Origin: Plantago elongata | Taxonomy: Eukaryota; Streptophyta; Magnoliopsida; Lamiales; Plantaginaceae | NCBI GenBank assembly: GCA_036897095.1 | Contig: JAYMSP010001271.1 | Location: forward strand, 1 to 34,070 | Direction: 5' to 3' | DNA length: 34,070 bases | Shown: in pieces, positions 25,601 through 34,070 of the stretch | How the letters are laid out: each line of letters opens with the position of its first letter | Numbering within the stretch: position 1 is the stretch's first letter | Made by a program: the position numbers and the translations under genes | Notes under the pieces: generated by a model | What the model was told of the DNA's origin: nothing | The model's database searches: none | The model's input: only the letters and a program-made list of their open reading frames with translations

Positions 25601-25950
25601 AGTTACTTGCTTAGTTTTTTTTCTTTTTTTTTTTAATACAATTGGAAGTAAATGCCGCATAAACAGGATGATACACTCCATAAATAGCTTTCTTATGCTT
25701 TTTGAAGCCCTTTACACTGCTAAAAAGGAGAGCATTTCTTCTATTTAAATTCTAAAAATAACTCTTAAAAAAAATCTTCATTTTAGTATACTATTATACT
25801 ATACTGAACATTTGGTTAAAAATGTCCCTAAGCGCTCCCTTCTACCCGTTTAGATTTAGAGATTTAGATGAGTAACAATCCCTTTTTCCTATTCATTTTT
25901 TATTATGTATTATTCCTTCTGTGTATAGGCAAAATTTTAGTTCTGAAATA
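19600..25950. other. AT-rich island between the RIP-like blocks
   Basis: About 6.3 kb with more CG, CA and TG than either neighbour (line 22861-22920: six CA or TG against eight AC or GT, two CpG). The longest open frames (20419-20634, 24216-24437, 24813-25178 plus; 22491-22736, 23092-23292, 23931-24119 minus) encode hydrophobic or low-complexity peptides without recognisable motifs. There is no tRNA-like TTCGAATC box, rRNA or known organelle gene. Its source is unknown to me. The edges are placed by eye to about 200 bases. Confidence 0.5.
20341..20358. repeat. 18-bp perfect palindrome of A/T runs
   Basis: AATTTTTTATAAAAAATT reads identically on both strands. It is long for a perfect palindrome but consists only of A and T in an AT-rich region, so it may be chance. 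Confidence 0.6.
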
Positions 25951-26163
25951 CTATAATCGGATCCTACTAATTAAATAAAGATACGCTAGAATATATCTAT
26001 ATTCTTCGGAGTAAAAAAGACCTGAGCAAACTCCTTGTTATAGTTTAGTAATAATCCATTACTTGTTAAATAAAGCTGCTCCTAATAGAATATATAGCTC
26101 TTTAATATAAACCAAATAGGGGAATATCCTCTCCTACTGTAGTTAACGCTTGCATTATAAAGG

Positions 26164-26230
26164 GGGTTCTATCTTATCATACGATTTAATTTATTAAGTA
26201 CTAAGGAACTGTGTAAGTAAGATAGAACCC
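26164..26230. repeat. 13-bp perfect inverted repeat, 41-base spacer
   Basis: GGGTTCTATCTTA at 26164-26176 pairs exactly with TAAGATAGAACCC at 26218-26230, and flanking AAAG/CTTT extends the similarity. The arms include G and C, so chance is less likely than for A/T-only palindromes. It could be the ends of a very small transposon remnant or a hairpin. It lies just inside the left edge of RIP-like block 2. Confidence 0.7.
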
Positions 26231-29200
26231 TTTGCTAAAGAGAGTATGTATACCTTTCATAGTTAGAGAGTTTAGTCTTCTTGTAAAGTACTTTTGTTAA
26301 AAATAATTAAGAAAAGTTAGGTAAGAGGTGAGATAATCAAGCAATTTCAAATATACATATCTAAATAAAAGAGAGGGTACAAGAGAATTCTTAAGCGATA
26401 ATATATAATGAATTATTATAGTAAAAATAAGAGTAGATTTGTATCTAGTTATTCTAAATACTTTACTCGTGGTTTAAAATAACTCGCTAAGTCTTAGCTA
26501 AGCTGTAGAGAATTATAGAATATAGTGTGACCTATAAAAAGCCCTCTGATATTTATTGAGTGTTAAGTATTATATGTCTTTGAGGTACTTCTTCTGAAAT
26601 ATAGTTTAATAAAAAATATATTCTAATGTTAAAGCGTAGAATAAAAGACACTCCCTTTACCAAAGCAAGACATTAAGGGAACTCTCTAGAAAACACCTCT
26701 ACTTCATAGCATACACAAGTTACTTACACTATTTACAATTATAAAAAGTAGAAGGAAATAACTACGCGCGCCCTTTCTATAGTTAGCTACAAGATTCTAT
26801 GTACCTCTCTCCACGAAGCCTTCACTTCAAATAAATCTTATTATTTATAAGCTAGTTTTTTATAAATACGTAATATATTACCCCTTTAATAAAATATAAA
26901 GAAGACGTAGACACCATGAATTAATATTAATACAGTATTACGTAAAATTGTATAGGCTTACTAGAGGAAAGACTTGACCTTTACATAAAGATATAGGATT
27001 AGAGTAACTCCTCCTCATGGGTAAATTAAAGGTGTATCATAGAGCAATTCTTATACCCCTATACGTATTACTTAGAGGAGAGGATGCTATTTATAAAAAG
27101 CCTACCTTACTTGCTTAAAGGACTTAATTATATATAGTTGTGCTTTGCTAAGGGAGAAGTGCTCTTTTCCTAATATTTTATTATAAAGATAGAGATTACC
27201 CTGGTGCGTAGTTACTAAGCAATAAATTATATTATAGTTAGAATAGGCTAGTGTTTCTTAAATCTTAAGTTATAGAGAGGAAATACATACTTATCCTTCT
27301 TCTTTATAGTATAAATTATAATTTTACCTTAATAGAAAGAAGTGCTTTATATATTCCTTAGATAAGTTTTAAATATCTTGCTAATACAAGAGTACTATTT
27401 AATAGTAATTTGTTATAGAGTACGTAATAGAAAACTTTATAATAAAGATACCTTACTTAACACAAGATAGAATAGAGAAGGTACCCTTTTGTAATAGAGT
27501 GAATACCTATTGCCTATTGCACAAAGTACTTTACGAAGGCTAAGAAAAGTAACCCGCACGCTTTATATTTATGTATATATAATTATACTTTAAAAGAGAT
27601 ACTAAGAATTAATTGTTAATAGCTCCATTATAATTTACATAAACAAGCTTAGACTTATTAAAGAGTTTGTAAAGCACCTTTAGATGCTCAATTTATGCAT
27701 AAGTTATACTTATACTACTTTGAAAGAGAGTCTCTTTAAGGTATATTATAAATGTACTAGCGTTAGAGTAAGCAATAAGTTCAGTCACTCATTATAATTA
27801 AAATTTATTAAAGAAGAAGGAATTGTAGACGCTTAATTACCTATTCTTTAAGATGGATATTTACATAGAATGATATAAATTTTACTTAACAAACTTAATA
27901 AATTAGCTACGGCTGATAAAAATAGTGTTTTACTGCCCTAGAAAAAGGGATCACTTAGTAGGTAATTAATATCTTAGTAATAGTTTTATACTAATATACT
28001 TCTTAAACATAGATATGTTACTAGAGATTATTTAGAACACTTTTGTTAATAACTAGTTAAGATAAGAGTACTCCCTTCTAATACTATTTAGTTATATCTT
28101 TTAAGCAAGACCTCATAGGTAAGTAATATGTCTTTCCCTAGAATAAAAAAAGAGACTCTTCCCTTTAGTAAATAGATTAAATAGTTAGGCTAGCTCCTCT
28201 CTTTAATAAAATATCTAGAAGAAAGCAGTACTTATCCTTAGCCTCTTATTTTTTTTAATAGTTTTATATACCATCCTATACACACTAAACTTGGTAACTT
28301 TTTTCTAATATACCTTTTATTTATAATTATAATCACTTAAACTCTTAAGTAAGGGGCACGTAAAAGAGTGAACTTACATTTATCCTTTATAAATAAAGTA
28401 AGTAGTATATAAAGTCTACCCTATTCTATATTTAAGGGCCTATTTAATTAAGATATTCCTAGGTTTTTATAGTAAAGGTAGCTGGTTAATACCCTCTCCT
28501 TTAAGGAACTTCATTATCAAGTTGTATATAAAATAAAGTTACCTCCCTTACATAGATTATATAGAAGTAATTCTCTTTATAGTTGAATTATTTGTTCTTA
28601 ATAGTTAATAGGTAGTAGAGAAAGAAGGTGCTATATTTCTTACTTTTTAAAAGGACCTTTGTTATACGCTAAGTTATAGAGCTAGTAGTTAATTCTTATA
28701 TTTTTACTTTTTAATTAAACGTACTTTAGACTACATATAGAAATATAGAGAGTGCCCTTTCTCAAGTATAATATTTTATTAATAATAATTCCTTTAGATA
28801 AATATTTAGGGATACCTTACTTACATAAACGAAAGTTTCTAAGTATAAAAAAATACGCTTCTCTTTCATCTTATATAATAAAATAGCAAAGGCATAAGCC
28901 TTTAAATCTATTTCTAGGGCCTACATATAATTAATGTAGAGTATGGGTAATAACCTTGCACAATTGGTGTATAATCAAGATCTTCTAGACAGAGCTTTCT
29001 AGAAGGGAATACACCCTTGTACTTAGCTTATATTTATATGATGAAAGACTGAGTTCCTTATTACTTAATATAAAAGTTATTATTTTATTATGCCTTTATC
29101 CATCACATAAAATACCTTAATTATGCTTTAACTAGGAGAAGTACACTGTACAAGATTTGCCCCCTTTAGGAATATCTACTGCTTAATTATAAAAGGAGTT

Positions 29201-29721
29201 ACTTAAATGTTCTTTTCCTTTGATAAGAAGGTGTCTTGTTTACTATTTGAGAGGATGATTTGCTATAATTCCATTTTATGAGGGAGAATTCTAGTTTTAA
29301 AAGTATTAACCTAAAGCAGGGCCCTACAATTATCTATGCATAAACTCTATATAGAAGAGCTTGTTATATTTTACAAAAAATTATAACGGGGAGTACACAT
29401 CTATTGCTAATATTGCTAAATATAATGGCCAAGACTTAGACTTAGAGAGGCATACTTTCTTATAGCTATATAAATACTATTTCTTAAAGAGGGGGTGTAG
29501 TTCCGGAACTTATTCACGCTAAAAAAAGAATTTATTACTTAACTATAGGATTGTCCAGAGCATATTATTTATACAATTAGCTTTAAGGGACGTATACAAA
29601 GAAGGCCCGTGAAGAGATACTATACCTATCAAATTATTTAAGTGTATTCTTCTTAGATATTTATATTAATGCTTTTATATGCTAAGTCTTAAGCATAACA
29701 AATAAACAACTTAATTATGTA

Positions 29722-29742
29722 ATATATATATATATATATATA
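29722..29742. repeat. (AT)n simple repeat
   Basis: An uninterrupted 21-base alternating AT run inside RIP-like block 2. Confidence 0.9.
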
Positions 29743-32547
29743 GAAGGGCCTACCCACCCTTTCACTATAGAATATTAGCATAACTTATAGCAAGGAAAAA
29801 TGCATTTATTATTGAGAAGTATACTTTGTTTAGTAAATAATAAAGCGTGTACTTAAGGTAAACTTCCTCTTGTTATAAATCAAACTAAACTACGTAACTA
29901 AAAGGGCGCATCTCAAGGGATAACACAAGTACTCGAGTAAATTGTATTGTAATAAAGAGCTTATTATATTATTCAAATATTTATGGGGGTTTAAAAGAAG
30001 AGATATAAGTACTCTACACGCATTCTTTCCTATTTTATAAAAAAGAAAACAAACCCTTATATCCTTATATAGTAAATAGATAAATTACTCTAGCTATAAG
30101 CGCATATAGTTATAGCGTGCCCTTTATTATACACTATATTACATAGAGAAAGCGTACTTAAGAAGTCTAATTATTAATTATACGTACATAGGGAATCCTT
30201 CTAAGTACATACTTGGATACGGAAGAACACTCACTTAACTAAATAGGAAATGATACATAAAGAGTTGCTAAGACACCTTTAGAGTAAATTACTAATAAGC
30301 TAGTACTACAAATATAGTGTATGGGTATTTCTCTCTATTTATTGCAGAATTATTTAAGATACTACCCTTAAACTAAGATAATATTTATTTAAAGCAAGTT
30401 ACCTAACTCTTTATAAAGGGTATAAGGTTTCTCCTTAGTAGAATAAGGGATAGTGAAAAGGTAACTCCTCTATCTAAGGTATAATTTTGTGTACTTAAAT
30501 ACTTGACGAGGCCATTTATAGGGTATAGAATCTTTTATAAGGTGTAAATAAAGCTTAGTAATCCATTAAGTTATGTAAAATATCTGAGCTTTAATTAAGC
30601 GATAAATAACTACTCTATTATATAAGCTAAGGTATATAAGAGTCTTTCCTTCTATCTTCTTAAATAAGCCTTAATTAAATATGTAAACTTATATAAAGTA
30701 TATTTACTGTCTTGAGGAGGAAAGGGCAAAATTTTTAATAGATTATAACTTAACGAAGCCTTATTATTCTTATAAAAAATAAAGTGAGTAAATAACGGAG
30801 GTTACTAGACACTATAGCACTTGTATTTTATTAGATAAAATAGATAGCTAAGACTTAAAGATAAAGAGTATTTTATCTATAATATAGCCCTAGTTCTCTA
30901 CTCTTCTTAAATATAATAATTTCTTTACATAGGACACCCTTACAGCTGTATTTATACCTATTTAGAAGAGATTTATACTCCAGTAAATAATACTATGCAC
31001 TTAATATTTAAGAAGAAAGGGCTTTACCAGTACTTTTTAGAAATTTCATGCGCCAGAATTTAAGTCTTACTCTTTGCTAACTATTTAAAGAATTTATATA
31101 AAAGTGCTTGTATTTAATAACATATATGTTACGTACTATTCTATATTAATAGGAGAGCTTAAGGGAATCTTTTTCTTATATATTAAGGGGTAGTACCATA
31201 CTCTATAGTATCTCGGGATTATTAAGTATACTTAAAAAAATTAATAAATAAGGGCTTTAAGGGTGTGTTATATAGCTTTACGTAAAGGAGCATTACTTTA
31301 AACCCGTTACTAAGAGAAGAGAGCCCCTTATACTTTCTTTCATAGAAAATAGAATACTTTCTAATAAGATAGAAGTGTATCCTTATAAGGGATACTAGAG
31401 ACTACTAGGGCAAGCCTTAAGTACAAGACGTAGAGTTTGCTCCCTTTTCTCTTACTTAGCAAATAATTTATACAAAGATAGGAGCGTAGGTTATAGTACT
31501 CTATTAATACTAGGGCACACACGTATTATCCTTACTTTAAAGGCGGAAGCTATTTCTTTTTTATCTAAAGTAATTCATAGCTGAAGGACAAACTCTTAGC
31601 ACATAAATAATTCGTAAATACTCTAATAGTTAAAAATCAATAGAGTTTTAGCTAATAAAGTAAATAGTCTCATATGATAAGGTACTTGCATCTTCATAGA
31701 GTTTCTTCTATGTTGTTTAAGTCCTTCACACTAGAATTAATGAAGTACATAGTCATAAGTTCATACTTGAGTTATCATACTCTATTTAAAGGGAGTATAC
31801 ACTACCTTATCACAGAGCTATTTACCAGAATGACTCATGACTAGCTAAAACCAACGGATAAAACTTCTTTTTAAGCAGCAGAATCTTAATTTTGCTATAA
31901 ATTATACTTGCAAAGGTTTTATATATATAAGTCATCAATTTAACAATTTCGCCAGGAAGAAATACCTTATACCATAATTTATGTATGCTGAAATTCTAAA
32001 TAGAATAGTATATATTTTAGGACCCTTCCTAGGCATTCTTAAAAATAAGACTATCATTTGATAAATAATAGAGTCTATTGTAACAAGAGACTTCTTTCTT
32101 CATAAGAGGTAAGATTGCAAGCGAAACGCTGCGAATTTATAAGGCACTAGTAAGAGAAGTAGAATAACTAGTTTTTTACATAAGGGAACTTCTTTACTCT
32201 TTATAAAATGGATACTTGAGTAATACGTAAGCTATTCTAAGAATACTATATATAGCTATGAAGCCCTAGGAGTTCTTAAATTATTAAATTATACTAGGTA
32301 AGAAGAGAACATAACCTCTACTAGTAGTATTTCCAAGATAGATATTAGAAAAAAGTCATAGCTATTTATTATTAATGTTTATTTCTTATTCTATAGAATA
32401 TACTAAATATAAGGGAGAGAAGTTATACGTTAAGAGACTTGTATTTAATTAATAAACAAGAGCTCCTTTAGTTAGTGATTTTATTATTCTAAGTAAGAAT
32501 AACTATATACTCCTCAATTTTTGTATTTATAGAGTAGTCTAAAACCC

Positions 32548-32661
32548 TATCTAACCTTATACATAAGGCATAAATTCTTTCTAGAATAAAAGAATAAAGG
32601 AGGTTTTGAGATACTTCAATTTACACAAAGTTGTCTAGTTTTAGAGAGTTAAGGTTAGATA
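32548..32661. repeat. 12-bp perfect inverted repeat, 90-base spacer
   Basis: TATCTAACCTTA at 32548-32559 pairs with TAAGGTTAGATA at 32650-32661. It straddles the place where the RIP-like bias fades toward the organelle-like segment. It could be terminal repeats of a small inserted element, or chance. Confidence 0.5.
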
Positions 32662-32850
32662 AATCTCTCTAAGAGGATATGTTTCTAGTCACTAATTCTT
32701 TCATATTCATAAGAAATAGTGTACTCTAAAGGAAGGATTCTGTCTTCTAAAGTGATCTTATACTAGCACGAACATCTCTTAACATATGCTAGTCTCTACT
32801 TCAAATGAAGTCATATTGAGAATTCTTTTAGACTCATTTGAAATGTTTTA

Positions 32851-33333
32851 GGAAGAAGATAGCAGACTAGTCACCAACGTACACCAATACATGTCGCGCT
32901 GGCCAGTCTCACTTTGGTACAGCAACCCTTGGTGCAATCCGGTTGCTTGGAGACAACATCCTTTGAGGTCTTTTGCTCTCACGTCATGGCAGGTTCCGCT
33001 CTCTGCTTTGATTCGGCGAATACGTATCTTGCTTAGCCTGGATGATTGATTGGGACTAGTACAAGCTCTTCTACACCTAATTGAAAAAAGCTAGGCAGGA
33101 GCTCCAAGTCGTTAGTGACAGCGACTCTTGTCTTGGCTGTGTTCGTGAGCAGTTATTGGAAGGCTCAGTGCTAAAAATACAACCACTGCAAGGTATGCGA
33201 GATGTACAGGAGATAGAGGGGCTTCCGCATTCTTCGAGTATTTTCTTTCGTTTGGTACCAGAGGAGAGTACAAGAAAGAGAGACAGCTTGACTGTAGAGT
33301 GACAATACCTACGCAAATATTAATGGTTAATAA
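32851..33333. other. GC-richer organelle-like non-coding DNA 3' of atp9
   Basis: Composition rises sharply to near 45-50% G+C, resembling land-plant mitochondrial spacer. Two overlapping frames on opposite strands (33081-33302 plus, 33077-33316 minus) are open for 73-79 codons but lack motifs and mirror each other, so neither is called. On the minus strand this is the 3' flank of atp9. Confidence 0.5.
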
Positions 33334-33558
33334 TTAGAAAACGAAGAGAATGAGGAAAGCCATCATCAAAGCGAAGAGAGCAATAGCCTCTGTCAGAGCA
33401 AATCCTAGGATGGCATAACCAAATAATTGTTTCGCAAGAGAAGGGTTGCGAGCAACCGCATGAATCAAAGAACTAAAGACGTTTCCAATACCAATGGCTG
33501 CTCCTGCTAATGCAATAGTGGCAGCACCGGCACCGATCAATTTGGCTCCTTCTAACAT
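33334..33558 (-). CDS. atp9: ATP synthase F0 subunit 9 (c-subunit), mitochondrial type
   Basis: Complete 74-residue proteolipid, normal length. It forms the c-ring of mitochondrial ATP synthase and carries protons across the inner membrane. Helix 1 spans about residues 8-31 (glycine-rich [20 protein letters not shown]). The polar loop RNPSLAKQ (36-43) contacts the central stalk. Helix 2 spans about 45-73, with the proton-binding Glu in [10 protein letters not shown]. The start is ATG in MLEGAK, conserved in land plants. Positions that in angiosperm mitochondrial DNA are usually Ser (residue 7, and before FVF) and need C-to-U editing are already Leu here, and the stop is a genomic TAA. Codons used (TTG, CTC) are not those that editing of TCA would give. 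It is intact, so it could be a true mitochondrial gene, a recent nuclear transfer or an assembly join. Confidence 0.95.
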   Translation of the reverse strand: MLEGAKLIGAGAATIALAGAAIGIGNVFSSLIHAVARNPSLAKQLFGYAILGFALTEAIALFALMMAFLILFVF

Positions 33559-33739
33559 AGCAATAAGATTTCTTGACGAACACGCACTTAGGCAGATCTA
33601 TGGACGGGATACTTCTCTTAGGGAAAGACTTCAGTTAGATACGACTGCTGCCCCAGTGACTCTATGGAAGGGCAAGGTGCTTTTGGGAGAAGTAGTGAAC
33701 TAAAGGCTAATAGTAAGAGCGGAAATTTTCAAATAAATA
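33559..33739 (-). promoter_or_regulatory. 5' flank of atp9
   Basis: About 180 bases separate atp9 from the upstream 89-codon frame on the same strand. The start region would lie in their transcript if the two are co-transcribed. No convincing CRTA-type mitochondrial promoter is visible. The plus-strand open frame through here (33494-33703) is largely antisense to atp9. Confidence 0.35.
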
Positions 33740-34009
33740 TCAATGCTGAAGGTGCCGGATAACTTCGGGCAAAATATCTTTGTGGCGTCCTCCCTTACCT
33801 AGACCCCTCGCACAGCGGTGAAAGTTTTTCAGAATCGTATCAAAGTCTGAGTCGTCTCTAACATCGGACAACACATGGCTCACTGCATCTTTTATGTCTA
33901 ATGGTGATGCGACGATACCTTTTGCTTGTATTAAAGGTATCGTAGCTCGTATTATTTTCTCTTCTATTATATCGACGCGCCGGTATATCTTTTCCCCACA
34001 CCAAGGCAT
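33740..34009 (-). CDS. Unidentified 89-codon open frame upstream of atp9
   Basis: I do not recognise this product. It is a soluble, charged sequence with alternating basic and acidic stretches (RRVDIIEEKIIRATIPLIQ; later DAVSHVLSDVRDDSDFD, then a basic CARGLGKGGRHKD) and no signal peptide or membrane segment. It lies on the same strand as atp9, 181 bases upstream, with similar base composition. Co-transcription is possible. It may be a mitochondrial open frame, the C-terminal exon of a longer gene starting beyond the window, or chance in GC-richer DNA. ATG at 34009 is simply the first in frame. Confidence 0.3.
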   Translation of the reverse strand: MPWCGEKIYRRVDIIEEKIIRATIPLIQAKGIVASPLDIKDAVSHVLSDVRDDSDFDTILKNFHRCARGLGKGGRHKDILPEVIRHLQH

Positions 34010-34070
34010 CTATCCAATGCAGAGGGTATTTTCTGAAAAACAAAGACTTCGATTTCTGAAAAGACGAATT

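Larger units (their letters stand above)
25951..32650. other. RIP-like block 2: TpA-rich, CpA/TpG-depleted, gene-free
   Basis: About 6.7 kb with the same bias as block 1. Line 30601-30660 has 12 TA against 8 AT, and no CA or TG against 4 AC or GT. There is no open frame of 60 codons, because TAA and TAG are dense in all frames. Short restriction-like steps such as AGTAC, AAGAG and CCTT survive, as expected if C was lost mainly before A. I could not find a long match to block 1 by eye, in either orientation. Confidence 0.65.

Noticed and set aside
12961-32650. Idea that the AT-rich region is natural DNA printed in reverse (not complemented)
   Set aside because: Reversal would also give TpA excess and CpA/TpG depletion, but it would make CpG exceed GpC. 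In the lines checked GpC clearly exceeds CpG.
10161-32650. Plastid insertion or tRNA cluster
   Set aside because: No plastid gene, rRNA or TTCGAATC-type tRNA arm was found, and the region lacks the long conserved frames a plastid segment of this size would contain.
33077-33316. Overlapping open frames on both strands 3' of atp9
   Set aside because: They are mirror frames in GC-richer DNA without motifs; neither is favoured.
33494-33703. Plus-strand open frame across the start of atp9
   Set aside because: Its first part is antisense to atp9 and the rest has no recognisable domain.
1-34070. CRISPR arrays, bacterial operons or phage genes
   Set aside because: There are no regularly spaced repeats with unique spacers and no prokaryotic gene organisation. 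The only regular array is the 36-bp tandem repeat in the MITE, which has no spacers.

Overview
The window looks like flowering-plant nuclear DNA joined to about 24 kb of very different DNA. Evidence for a plant: an eight-exon gene for a MORN-repeat phosphatidylinositol-4-phosphate 5-kinase with GT-AG introns, Stowaway-like MITEs with CTCCGTCC-type ends, and, at the far right, an atp9 reading frame of land-plant mitochondrial type.

Layout. 1-3800 is AT-rich intergenic DNA holding two MITE-like elements and the leader region of the kinase gene. 3801-7615 is the kinase (about 764 residues after splicing), the only complete nuclear gene. 7616-9556 is its 3' flank and the shared convergent intergenic space. 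9557-9922 (minus strand) holds the last two exons of a second nuclear gene, whose C-terminus resembles the TPR tail of plant SirB1-N/transglutaminase-like proteins. Its upstream exons are not visible, because near 10.16 kb the sequence changes character.

From about 10.16 to 32.65 kb there is no recognisable gene, tRNA or rRNA. Two blocks of about 6.6-6.7 kb (roughly 12.96-19.60 and 25.95-32.65 kb) have a strong excess of TpA and a depletion of CpA/TpG and CpG, the pattern left by repeat-induced point mutation (RIP) in fungi or by long-term deamination of methylated cytosine. Between them lies a 6.3 kb stretch, and before them a 2.8 kb stretch, that are AT-rich but much less biased. After about 32.85 kb the composition shifts to GC-richer, organelle-like DNA carrying an intact atp9 on the minus strand and an unidentified 89-codon frame upstream of it.

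How it fits together. The kinase makes PtdIns(4,5)P2 at membranes and has no functional tie to the other segments. The nuclear / RIP-like / mitochondrial-like succession is either a large composite insertion that cut a nuclear gene or an assembly chimera; sequence alone cannot decide. All dinucleotide figures are hand counts on single 60-base lines, and family comparisons are from memory.
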